From: Bacteroidaceae bacterium
GTDB lineage: Bacteria; Bacteroidota; Bacteroidia; Bacteroidales; Bacteroidaceae
Direction of reading: 5' to 3'
Length of the DNA stretch: 64,000 bases
Assembly: GCA_017429525.1 (NCBI GenBank)
Contig: JAFROT010000013.1
Span: forward strand, 124,001-188,000
In this document: positions 41,576 to 50,367 of the stretch, piece by piece
Position numbering within the stretch: position 1 is the stretch's first letter
How the letters are laid out: the number at the start of each line of letters is the position of its first letter
Position numbers and translations under genes: made by a program
The notes under the pieces: model-generated
What the model saw: only the letters and a program-made list of their open reading frames with translations
What the model was told of the DNA's origin: nothing
Databases searched by the model: none

Positions 41576-41726
41576 CGTTTAAAAGCGCCCTTCCGTCCTC
41601 CAATCACAAGGAGGTGATTGATTCTTAATTCATTACCGCTCTAGTCCTTATCCGTTCATTATCCTTGGAAGGGAGGATAGGATGTGAGCCTAAGTATTCT
41701 CGAAATTCAACAATAGCCCGAATGCG

Positions 41727-42539
41727 CTAGATTACTTCGATGTTCTCGCGACTGAGCCAGCCGTCTTTGCCATCACTCATGTGAATCTCAACCCACTCGC
41801 GCATCGTATCGTCGATGATATCAACGTGGGTGCCCTCGTGGAGAATGAAGAGATCTGTACCTGAGGCACTGGGCGTGCTCTTGACGACAGCCGATGGCGA
41901 CATCACGACAGCCCCCGTACGATGTTGGATATGTGAGCGTTGCTGGAAGGCTGCCACATTGGCGAAGATGCAGAGCAAAAGGGCAATAAGAGCTACCGTA
42001 AAACCTATCTTCTTAGATGCTATACTGGGCACGAAGAGATAGAGGCAGAAAGCAGCAAGCGCGAGAATGAACATAGCGATGGCCAGAACTGCCCACTCCG
42101 TGATGCTCAACGAGAGGACAAGCGAACGATAGACAGCAACGAAAAACATCTCGGAAGCCGGAACGACCTTGTCGACCGTCTTGAATCGAGCCATTTCGAG
42201 ATTCAGACGGATGTCGTCATCGGAAGGATCCAGCAGACGTGCGCGTTCGTAATATAGTATTGCGCGTGCGATGGAATCCTGACGATAGTAGCAATTGCCC
42301 AAATTGAAATAAAGTTGAGCACTCTCGCCCAGTGAATCAGTGAGTTGACGATAGATAGCAGCAGCCTCAGCATAGCGTTCATGCGTGTAAGCGGAGTCGG
42401 CCATAGCCTTCGTAACAGGCTCTGAGGCGGCAACAGTCGTATCAGCCGATGCGATAGACGGCAATGTCAGCGTGTCGCCTTGTGCAAAGGAACCGACGAC
42501 GACGGTGAGCGTGAGAAGAATTGATAGAATGCGTTTCAT
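41727..42539 (-). CDS. batE: BatE: TPR protein with SH3-like domain
   Basis: A 270-residue protein: signal peptide (KRILSILLTLTVVVGSFAQ), TPR repeats (about 45-115; YAEAAAIYRQLTDSLGESAQ and following), two membrane spans (about 135-195), and a C-terminal SH3-like domain (about 205-268; LHEGTHVDIIDDTMREWVEI). This is the layout of BatE in the Bacteroides aerotolerance operon. It is the last gene of the moxR-bat run, 9 bases after batD. Confidence 0.88.
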   Translation of the reverse strand: MKRILSILLTLTVVVGSFAQGDTLTLPSIASADTTVAASEPVTKAMADSAYTHERYAEAAAIYRQLTDSLGESAQLYFNLGNCYYRQDSIARAILYYERARLLDPSDDDIRLNLEMARFKTVDKVVPASEMFFVAVYRSLVLSLSITEWAVLAIAMFILALAAFCLYLFVPSIASKKIGFTVALIALLLCIFANVAAFQQRSHIQHRTGAVVMSPSAVVKSTPSASGTDLFILHEGTHVDIIDDTMREWVEIHMSDGKDGWLSRENIEVI

Positions 42540-42548
42540 TATCTGAAC

Positions 42549-44486
42549 TTATTTCTTACGTAGTTCTGATTCCATTTGATTGATTACTTGCTCTGCCTGA
42601 GCATAGATCTTGTCCATCGTAGCTGCCGGATCACCAGGAGCAAAGCGAGCGAACTCACACTCATCCAGGGTTGCCAGGAACTGATCGATAAGTGATGCCG
42701 AGATGCTACGCTCTGAAAGGCGTTCACGGACATTCTCCTTGTTTAGCTCGCTGACAGGAATGTTCAGTTTATCACCAACGTATCCCCAGAGAGCCTTCAT
42801 TGTTTCCTCATAGAAGGCGGTAGCATTGTTCTGCTGCATCAACTTGCGAGCAGCCTTGAGTCGCTTGGAAGCGGCCTTGCTGGCACCACGTCCACGCCGA
42901 CGGGCAAGGTCAGCATTAGCCACAGCATAACGACGGAAGGCGACAACGATTGCCACAAATACCAGCAAAGCAAAGACATAAGTCAGCCAGTACCGACGTG
43001 AAGCAAAGAGAGCCGAATCACCTGTCTGATAGGTGGGCGTGCCCGTCTTGATGAAACGGATGTCGGAGTTCAACAACTCAATGTCTTCCTTGCTTACGGC
43101 CGACGAGGACGTTCCCCCACCCTTACCCTTGGCAACATCTATTGTATAAGCATCGGTAGTGAGCGTGCAGTATTGACGCGCATCGGGGTCGAAATAGCAG
43201 AACTCAACAGGAGGTAATTCATACTTGCCCTGATGGCGCGGAACGGCAATATAGTCGAACAAGACTTTGCCTGTCGAACCATTGGCACCGATAGAAGTAT
43301 TCTCCTCCATCTTGGGGTCATAACTCTCGAAATCCTTAGGCCAGGCTACAGGCGGTGCGCTCATCAGTTTCATATTGCCCGTTCCTGTGACTACTACGCG
43401 AAGAGTGGTTGCGTCGTTAGCCTTGAGGCTCTGAGGTGTCAGCGACGAGGAGACACTAAACTTACCAACGGCACCGGTGAAGTTGTCGGGCTTGGGCGTA
43501 GGCAACGCATCGACTTGTAGGGTGACGGCAGGCGCCATCACAGTCTTACGCACCTCCTGCACCATCGAACCGCCTCCGAAGAAGATATCAAAGGGATCAG
43601 CACTACGATTCTGCTGCACTACGACAGCTTCATATTTGATTTCTGGGATTGTGAGGGTGCCCGTTTGCTGGGGAAATAACACGTATTGCGACCAAACAAC
43701 GGTTCCATAGTTCTTGCCATTGTAGTGCTCCATCTTGAGCTCAGGTTGGCGCTGGCGATTGAGTTCCTGTACATGAAAACCATCCAACTCCGGCATCTTA
43801 CCATCGAGACTGGTGACGTTGACGAGCGTATAAAGCTTATAGGTCAGCAGCACCGCTTCTTGCTCGAAGATGCGTTTCTTGGAGGCAGTGACTGCGATGA
43901 AGAGGTCTTTGCCTGTTATCTTCTCGCCAACATCCTGCGTGTGCATGCGATTTGCCTGACTGTTGGCATGCGATTGGCCTTGCGATTGTCCCTGCTGAGT
44001 GCCACTATTGCCGTGCCCACCACTACCAGAAGGCAAGATGGTGATGGAAGGTGATCCCGACTTGTAGGCTTTTCCATCGACTGTTGCCGTAGCTGCCGGC
44101 AAACGGAAGGTGCCGCTCTTCTCGGCGTTGACCGTATAAGTGAAAGTTGTAGAACTGGAAGAGGTCGTCTTGCCATTAATCATCGAATAACTAGACGAAC
44201 GGCTCGTAGAAGGTCCATAGAGGACTTCAACACCCTCCCATTTGTCGACCGTGAAATTGTCAATCTCCTGCGTATTGACTACATACGAAACGCGAAAACG
44301 ATCACCCTCAATGACCTCTGAAGGTGCTTGCACGCGCACGCTGACTTGTGCCCAGGTGGGCAGAGTCATTACAAATAACAGTAACGCAAGTAGAGCTGAC
44401 GTTCTGCAAATCCTCCCTCGCTGGGAGGCAACAGCCAACGCCGACAACTGACTTCTACGCTTCATGTTTCTATCTATTGTTTTCAT
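42549..44486 (-). CDS. batD: BatD: secreted, membrane-anchored Bat operon protein
   Basis: A 645-residue BatD (oxygen-tolerance family). After a signal region (LLALLLFVMTLPTWAQ) come beta-sandwich domains with VSVRVQAPSEVIEGDRFRVS, a Ser-rich stretch, a membrane span near 480-500 (YWLTYVFALLVFVAIVVAF), and a cytoplasmic helical domain. Start could also be the Met at 44465. The stretch ASQRGRIC just before the signal peptide is coded by a GC-rich inverted repeat (CCTCCC-TCGCTG-GGAGG near 44408) like other repeat elements here. Confidence 0.88.
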   Translation of the reverse strand: MKTIDRNMKRRSQLSALAVASQRGRICRTSALLALLLFVMTLPTWAQVSVRVQAPSEVIEGDRFRVSYVVNTQEIDNFTVDKWEGVEVLYGPSTSRSSSYSMINGKTTSSSSTTFTYTVNAEKSGTFRLPAATATVDGKAYKSGSPSITILPSGSGGHGNSGTQQGQSQGQSHANSQANRMHTQDVGEKITGKDLFIAVTASKKRIFEQEAVLLTYKLYTLVNVTSLDGKMPELDGFHVQELNRQRQPELKMEHYNGKNYGTVVWSQYVLFPQQTGTLTIPEIKYEAVVVQQNRSADPFDIFFGGGSMVQEVRKTVMAPAVTLQVDALPTPKPDNFTGAVGKFSVSSSLTPQSLKANDATTLRVVVTGTGNMKLMSAPPVAWPKDFESYDPKMEENTSIGANGSTGKVLFDYIAVPRHQGKYELPPVEFCYFDPDARQYCTLTTDAYTIDVAKGKGGGTSSSAVSKEDIELLNSDIRFIKTGTPTYQTGDSALFASRRYWLTYVFALLVFVAIVVAFRRYAVANADLARRRGRGASKAASKRLKAARKLMQQNNATAFYEETMKALWGYVGDKLNIPVSELNKENVRERLSERSISASLIDQFLATLDECEFARFAPGDPAATMDKIYAQAEQVINQMESELRKK

Positions 44487-44548
44487 TTTCCTCTATATTA
44501 CTAACAAATCCTAATCGATTCAGGGCGATAAACCTTGTAAGATCTAGC

Positions 44549-46294
44549 TTACCACTGCTTCTCAAGCTGCCGGCGCTGAGGTTTCTGCTGTGCCTTGTTC
44601 ACCTTGTCCTGTGTCTGCCGCTCTTCTTGTTGGGCAGCTTTCAACAACTGCTCTGCATTCTCCTTTGACATCTTGGGCTGCTGCTGTTGTTGCTGTTGCT
44701 GCTCATTCTGCTGCTGTTGTTTCTGTTGTTGTTCCTGTTGCTGTTGGTCTTGCTTCTGATCGTCTTTACCCTGCTGATCATCTTTGTTGTTCTGATCTTG
44801 ATTCTGATTTTGGTTCTGCAACTGATGCATGCAAAGAGCAAGGTTGTATCGCGTCTCGTCGTCTTTGGGGTTGCGTCGAAGCGCATTTTTGTAACATTCG
44901 ATAGCCTCTGGGAACTGCTTCTGACTCTGCAAGATAACGCCCATATTGTGATATATCTGCGCAGAGCGCAACTTGTCTGTCTGGATGCGAGCCGCCATCT
45001 CATAACTCTTCATCGCATCCTTGGGTTGCCCCTGCATGAGCTGAGCATTACCTAAGTTGTAGTGAGCTACAGCATTGGTATTGTCCTTTTCGATAGCCTT
45101 CTGATAGTCGACCTGGGCCTTCGTATAGAGGCTATCGCGATAGAAGCGGTTGCCGTGACGAACGTAATAGCGGTCGTTCTTTTTCTGAGCGAAAGCAGCG
45201 TTCTCCAAGCCCAAGGCAGAAGGGGTTATACCAGAGCAGAAGAACAGGATAAGCACGGAAGCAATTCGCGACGGTGCCTTGAAAAGTTTATAGCGGCCGA
45301 GGACACGATTCTTTCGAGCCAACAAGAGAACATCTATGAGCAGTAAGACGAGTGCCAGCCAAGCGAAATCGCTGAAATGCTCGTCGTACTCACTGTAGAG
45401 GGTAGCCTCCATATCGGCCTTTGCCAATTTGTCGACATGCTTCTGCAAGGCTGATTGGGCGGAGGAACTGTTGTCCACGTAGATATAGGCGCCTCCACCA
45501 GCCTGGGCTATCTCGCGACACATATCCTCATTGAGTTTCGAAACGACAGTATTGCCTGCATTATCGGTCATATAGCCGTTCGTACCTGGAACAGGAATCG
45601 GACTTCCTTCAGGCGAACCGACGCCCATAACATAGACCTTCATGCCATGTTTCTGAGCCTCACGCGCTGCCTCGACTGCACCTCCTTCGTTGTCTTCGCC
45701 ATCCGTGATGACAAGGATAGCACGCCCAACGCCTTCCTGTTGCGTGAAGCTATGCGTAGCCAGTTCTATCGCACGCGCGATGTCAGTACCTTGAACACCA
45801 ATCATCGAGGGCGAGATGTTGTCGAGGAACATCTTGGCTGAGACATAATCTGAAGTAATGGGCAATTGCGTGTAGGCCTCGCCTGCATAGACAATAAGTC
45901 CCACCTTGTCATCTGTCATATTATCGACAAGGTTGCTAATAAGCATTTTGGATTTGGCCAGACGACTAGGGGTAACATCTTCAGCAAGCATGGAATTTGA
46001 GACATCGAGTGCTATGATGGCTTCGATGCCACGACGCTTGCGTGTGTCAATCTTCGTGCCATACTGCGGACGAGCCAAGCAGATAATCATCATTGCCAAG
46101 GCTGCATTGACGAGCCAAAACTTCAGTTCACGACGCCAAGTCGACACATCGGGCATCAAAGCGTTCAAGAGCTCGAGGTCGCCAAATTTCTTCAGGCGAC
46201 GAAGGCGTATGATGTCCGTTCCATAATGGAGCACTGCCATAAGGGGGATGATGGCGAGGGCGTAGAGGTATATGGGATTCTCAAATCGGAACAT
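44549..46294 (-). CDS. BatB-BatC fusion: VWA domain plus TPR and Gln-rich tail
   Basis: A 581-residue fusion. The N-terminal half is BatB: a membrane span, a VWA domain (about 88-270) with the MIDAS motif DVSNSMLAED, and a second span near 305-325. The second half is BatC: TPR repeats (about 370-480; AQVDYQKAIEKDNTNAVAHY, SAQIYHNMGVIL) and a Gln/Asn-rich tail made of CAG/CAA codons. In B. fragilis batB and batC are, as known, separate genes. Here they share one frame with no internal stop. Confidence 0.87.
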   Translation of the reverse strand: MFRFENPIYLYALAIIPLMAVLHYGTDIIRLRRLKKFGDLELLNALMPDVSTWRRELKFWLVNAALAMMIICLARPQYGTKIDTRKRRGIEAIIALDVSNSMLAEDVTPSRLAKSKMLISNLVDNMTDDKVGLIVYAGEAYTQLPITSDYVSAKMFLDNISPSMIGVQGTDIARAIELATHSFTQQEGVGRAILVITDGEDNEGGAVEAAREAQKHGMKVYVMGVGSPEGSPIPVPGTNGYMTDNAGNTVVSKLNEDMCREIAQAGGGAYIYVDNSSSAQSALQKHVDKLAKADMEATLYSEYDEHFSDFAWLALVLLLIDVLLLARKNRVLGRYKLFKAPSRIASVLILFFCSGITPSALGLENAAFAQKKNDRYYVRHGNRFYRDSLYTKAQVDYQKAIEKDNTNAVAHYNLGNAQLMQGQPKDAMKSYEMAARIQTDKLRSAQIYHNMGVILQSQKQFPEAIECYKNALRRNPKDDETRYNLALCMHQLQNQNQNQDQNNKDDQQGKDDQKQDQQQQEQQQKQQQQNEQQQQQQQQPKMSKENAEQLLKAAQQEERQTQDKVNKAQQKPQRRQLEKQW

Positions 46295-46344
46295 AAGATG
46301 TTATTTGTTTTGCCGCAACTGTTGCGACGGAATAGATGATTATA

Positions 46345-47343
46345 CTAAGGAATCTTTTTCAAGAGCGTCTCACGCAGGAGGAGTTCGATGAGCAGGAGGA
46401 GACAAGCAGCGAGGGCAAATGGTGCAAACGCTTCGTAGCGCTTGGAGTACTCCTTGACATTCATCTTGGTTTTCTCCAACTTGTCAATCTGCTGATAGAC
46501 CTCGCGCAACTTGTTGTTGTTCGTGGCACGATAGAACTCACCATTAGTGGTTCCCGCGATAGATGCCAGCGTCTTGGTATCAATCTCCACTGGAATATTG
46601 ACATACTCGATACGCCCACCCACAGGATAGGGATAGCGGGCTGTTCCATTGGTGCCTACGCCAATGGTGTAGATGCGAATGCCAAAGCTCTTCGCTATCT
46701 CGGCAGCTGTTAGCGGCGAGATATCGCCTGCATTGTTGGAGCCATCGGTCAATAGGATGATCACTTTTGACTTCGCTTTAGAGTCCTTCAAACGTGTAAT
46801 AGCATTAGCTAAACCCATACCGATTGCCGTTCCATCGTCCATCAGACCACGTTGTACCATATCACAGCTGACGCTCTGGAAGAGATTCAACAATACAGCG
46901 TGGTCGGTGGTCATCGGGCATTGAGTGAATGACTCGCCTGAGAAGATTGTCAGTCCGATGTTGTCATTGGGGCGTCCGGCAATGAATTCCGAAGCCACCT
47001 TCTTGGCTGCTTCGATGCGATTGGGACGCAAGTCCTCAGCAAGCATCGAGGTGGAGATATCCACGCACAACATGATGTCAATGCCCTCGACAGTACGATC
47101 GCTCCACGAGTTACTCGTCTGCGGACGGCACAACACAAGGACGATCATCGCATACGTTAGACATCTCAACAGGAAAGGCACATGGACGAGATACTGCCGC
47201 AGCGTTCGTGGCACCTGGCGATAAGCCAACGTCGACGAAATCTGCAGCGAAGGCTCGCTGTCGTGATTCCGGAGCACATACCATAATATATAAGGTATGA
47301 GCAGTAGAAGCAACAGGAGCAGATATGGATGTGCGAATTGCAT
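46345..47343 (-). CDS. batA: BatA: VWA-domain membrane protein
   Basis: A 332-residue protein with an N-terminal hydrophobic pair (PYLLLLLLLLIPYILWYVLR; LRCLTYAMIVLVLCRP), a VWA domain (about 85-290) with the MIDAS site DISTSMLAED and ILLTDGSNNAGD, and a C-terminal span. It is paralogous to the VWA half of the neighbouring fusion. The pair is thought to form a membrane complex acting in oxidative or envelope stress. Confidence 0.9.
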   Translation of the reverse strand: MQFAHPYLLLLLLLLIPYILWYVLRNHDSEPSLQISSTLAYRQVPRTLRQYLVHVPFLLRCLTYAMIVLVLCRPQTSNSWSDRTVEGIDIMLCVDISTSMLAEDLRPNRIEAAKKVASEFIAGRPNDNIGLTIFSGESFTQCPMTTDHAVLLNLFQSVSCDMVQRGLMDDGTAIGMGLANAITRLKDSKAKSKVIILLTDGSNNAGDISPLTAAEIAKSFGIRIYTIGVGTNGTARYPYPVGGRIEYVNIPVEIDTKTLASIAGTTNGEFYRATNNNKLREVYQQIDKLEKTKMNVKEYSKRYEAFAPFALAACLLLLIELLLRETLLKKIP

Positions 47344-47348
47344 AATTC

Positions 47349-48428
47349 TTAACGGATTAAATCAATACCAAGATAGAGAGCATAACCAATGGCAACAAGG
47401 CCCACAACAGCACAGAGGCCCATCACAATCTTCATGGTCAGCGAACGTGCTTGACTCTGCTTGACCTCCTCGGGCACAATGACTTCTTCTTCAGGAGCAT
47501 TAGGATCTACCTCCTGCTTGGTCTGATTGATGAAGTCGATGGCGCTGACGAGGTTGGCGTCGTTCTCGTTGATCATCGTCGTCCATTTGGCAAACTTCAC
47601 AAGGTCAGCCGTCTGGAAAAGATGGCGCAATTCTGCGAGGGCTGTCTCGTCCTGCTCTTGCAGCAGACGATCGATGATCTCGGTAGACGTCATTTCCATT
47701 GCATTGAAACCATAGCGTTCGCGAATATAATTGCGCAGGGTGTCTGTGAGCTGTGTGTAGTATTCCTTACTGTCTTCCTCTGCCCACTTGCGTTCGCCCT
47801 TAATACGCTCAATCTCGTTAATCGCCACTTGATGAGCAGGCAGCTTACGTTTGCGACGAATAATCTGGATGAGCGGTTTGTTCTCACGCCAATGGCCATA
47901 GAGCCACAACAGCAGGAGCGCTAATACCTGATTAATCACTACGAACCAGATGACAGGCTTCCAGTCGTCCCACGAGAACGGGTTCGATTGGACGTCCTTC
48001 GGCGGGAAGAATCGGTCGACATGAACAGTGTCCACTGGAACCATTAGCACTTTAAGAGCCAATTGCTTAGACTGGTAAGGCTTGCCATCTACTTGAACCT
48101 CAAACGGGGGCAACAGCACGAATGCAGAATCCCAACCAGTGATAGTGTATCGTTGCAAGATCTGCTTGCGCTTGCCCTCATCGAGGAAGGTGGTATCCGT
48201 ACCCAGTAGTTCCACGACTTCCACCACCTCGTGCAGGGGTTGTTGTGGGCGCAGATCTGGCATCTTCACGTTCTGCTTGGCGTCGCAAGTGAGGTCAAGC
48301 GTCAGTTCACGCTGCTCACCAATAAGCATAACAAGCGTGTCAAGACGTGCCTCGAAGATCACCTGTGACCATCCGACGACTGGAAAACAAGCGGAAAAGA
48401 GTATCAGTAGGGTTTTAAGTTGTTTCAT
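47349..48428 (-). CDS. Bat operon membrane protein with BatD-like extracytoplasmic domain
   Basis: A 359-residue protein: signal peptide (KQLKTLLILFSACFPVVGWS), an extracytoplasmic beta domain (about 20-155), a membrane span (WFVVINQVLALLLLWLYGHW, ~162-181), a cytoplasmic helical domain (~185-320) and a second span near the C-terminus (MKIVMGLCAVVGLVAIGYAL). This gene is found at this place, between DUF58 and batA, in Bacteroidales. It overlaps the DUF58 gene end by 4 bases (ATGA), so translation is coupled. Confidence 0.82.
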   Translation of the reverse strand: MKQLKTLLILFSACFPVVGWSQVIFEARLDTLVMLIGEQRELTLDLTCDAKQNVKMPDLRPQQPLHEVVEVVELLGTDTTFLDEGKRKQILQRYTITGWDSAFVLLPPFEVQVDGKPYQSKQLALKVLMVPVDTVHVDRFFPPKDVQSNPFSWDDWKPVIWFVVINQVLALLLLWLYGHWRENKPLIQIIRRKRKLPAHQVAINEIERIKGERKWAEEDSKEYYTQLTDTLRNYIRERYGFNAMEMTSTEIIDRLLQEQDETALAELRHLFQTADLVKFAKWTTMINENDANLVSAIDFINQTKQEVDPNAPEEEVIVPEEVKQSQARSLTMKIVMGLCAVVGLVAIGYALYLGIDLIR

Positions 48429-49294
48429 GTTCGTTGTGCAAATAGATTGCGTAGGGCTACGACATAATCCTGATCAGTACGCACGCTCACATGGTCGACA
48501 TTGCTGCGAGTGAAAGTGTCATCGAGCACTGCCTGACGATCACGCCACCACTGTGCATGAGCATTGCGCACACGTCGGCTGGAGGTGTCCACCCATTGCA
48601 GGTGACCCGTCTCGGCATCCTTCACGCGAATCAAGCCGACGTCAGGCAACTCGGCAATACGACGGTCATAGACCTGAATGGCCACGACGTCGTGCTTACG
48701 ATTGGCGATAGTGAGGGGCTGACGAAAGTCGCGCTCATCAATGAAATCGCTGAGTACGAAGCAAGTGCAGCGTCTCTTGATGACTTGTGTGAGGTATTCA
48801 ACAGCCTGATGAATGTTGGTGCGACTGCTCTCTGGCTTGAAATCAAGCAATTCCCTAATGATGTAGAGAATGTGCTTGCGCCCCTTCTTTGGGGGGATGA
48901 ACTTCTCAATGCGGTCGGAGAAGAAGATGACACCAATCTTGTCGTTGTTCTGAATGGCGCTGAAAGCCAACGTGGCTGCAATCTCGGTCACCATATCGCG
49001 CTTGGTTTGCACTTTAGTGCCGAAATCGTGGCTCGCACTCACATCAACCAGCAACATCACCGTGAGCTCACGCTCCTCCTCGAAGACCTTGATATAGGGC
49101 TTGTTAAAGCGTGCCGTTACGTTCCACTCGATATCGCGGATATCGTCGCCATACTGATATTCACGCACCTCACTGAACGCCATGCCACGGCCTTTAAAGG
49201 CAGAGTGGTACTCACCTGCAAAGATATTGCTGGATAGACCGCGCGTCTTGATCTCAATCTGGCGTACACGCTTAAGGATTTCTGATGTTTCCAT
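48425..49294 (-). CDS. DUF58 domain protein
   Basis: A 289-residue cytoplasmic protein of the DUF58 family, with the signature VREYQYGDDIRDIEWNVTAR (near 43-62) and a VWA-like half with LLVDVSASHDFG. Such proteins partner MoxR ATPases and VWA proteins in metal or envelope-linked chaperone systems. It lies 33 bases after moxR and overlaps the next gene by 4 bases. Confidence 0.92.
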   Translation of the reverse strand: METSEILKRVRQIEIKTRGLSSNIFAGEYHSAFKGRGMAFSEVREYQYGDDIRDIEWNVTARFNKPYIKVFEEERELTVMLLVDVSASHDFGTKVQTKRDMVTEIAATLAFSAIQNNDKIGVIFFSDRIEKFIPPKKGRKHILYIIRELLDFKPESSRTNIHQAVEYLTQVIKRRCTCFVLSDFIDERDFRQPLTIANRKHDVVAIQVYDRRIAELPDVGLIRVKDAETGHLQWVDTSSRRVRNAHAQWWRDRQAVLDDTFTRSNVDHVSVRTDQDYVVALRNLFAQRT

Positions 49295-49327
49295 TTAACC
49301 GTTAAACGATAAACGTTAAACGAATCA

Positions 49328-50323
49328 TTAGGGCACCTCCACTTTGTTCAGGATCTTGGAGATGATCTCTTCGGCTGTGACGTTGTTAGCTTCGGCTTCG
49401 TAGGTGAGACCGATGCGATGACGAAGCACATCATGAGCCACAGCGCGCACGTCCTCGGGGATAACGTAGCCACGACGCTTGATGAAGGCATAAGCACGAG
49501 CTGCCAGAGCCAGATTAATGCTGGCACGGGGTGAGCCGCCAAACTCAATGTAATCTTTAATCTCCTTAAGTCCGTACTTATCAGGATAGCGTGTAGCGAA
49601 AACGATGTCGGCTATGTACTGTTCAATCTTCTCATCAATGTAAACTTGGCGAACAACACCACGAGCCTCGATTACTTCCTTCGTCGTGAGCACTGGACGG
49701 ACGGCTTTCTGTTCGCCTGTAATATTCTGGCGGATAATACGTTTCTCTTCCTCGAGCTTAGGATAGTCAATGACCACCTTCAGCATGAAGCGGTCTACCT
49801 GTGCCTCGGGCAACGGATATGTACCTTCCTGTTCGATGGGGTTCTGCGTTGCCAGCACGAGGAATGGCGACGGCAGCTGGAACGTCTGCTTACCGATGGT
49901 GACCTCACGTTCCTGCATAGCTTCAAGCAATGCACTCTGCACCTTTGCCGGTGCACGGTTGATCTCATCGGCAAGGACGAAATTAGCGAATACAGGTCCT
50001 TGCTCGACCATGAATTTCTCGTCTTTCTGAGAGTAAATCATCGTGCCGGTGACATCAGCTGGCAACAAGTCGGGAGTGAACTGAATACGGCTGAACTTGG
50101 CATCGATAAGCTGAGCCAGAGTTTTGATGGCCAAAGTCTTGGCCAAACCTGGAACACCTTCCAGCAGGACATGTCCGTCGGAAAGAAGACCGATGAGAAG
50201 TGATTCTACAAGATGACGTTGACCTACAATCGTTTGGTCCATACCCGTCATCAGATTGGTGACGAAAGCGCTCTGACGCTCGATGAGCTCATTCAATGCG
50301 CGAATGTCAATGGATTCTGCCAT
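49328..50323 (-). CDS. MoxR-family AAA+ ATPase
   Basis: A 331-residue AAA+ ATPase. Walker A is the MoxR variant GVPGLAKT (near 57-64), Walker B FVLADEINRAP (near 115), sensor LATQNPIEQEGTYPLPEAQ, and a C-terminal lid domain with GGSPRASINLALAARAYA. It leads the DUF58-bat operon and is expected to remodel or activate the VWA proteins. It starts 44 bases after the HU-LysM gene. Confidence 0.93.
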   Translation of the reverse strand: MAESIDIRALNELIERQSAFVTNLMTGMDQTIVGQRHLVESLLIGLLSDGHVLLEGVPGLAKTLAIKTLAQLIDAKFSRIQFTPDLLPADVTGTMIYSQKDEKFMVEQGPVFANFVLADEINRAPAKVQSALLEAMQEREVTIGKQTFQLPSPFLVLATQNPIEQEGTYPLPEAQVDRFMLKVVIDYPKLEEEKRIIRQNITGEQKAVRPVLTTKEVIEARGVVRQVYIDEKIEQYIADIVFATRYPDKYGLKEIKDYIEFGGSPRASINLALAARAYAFIKRRGYVIPEDVRAVAHDVLRHRIGLTYEAEANNVTAEEIISKILNKVEVP

Positions 50324-50367
50324 TTTTAGTATGTTTTATTATTGTTAGAATACGTTTGTGGAATTAC

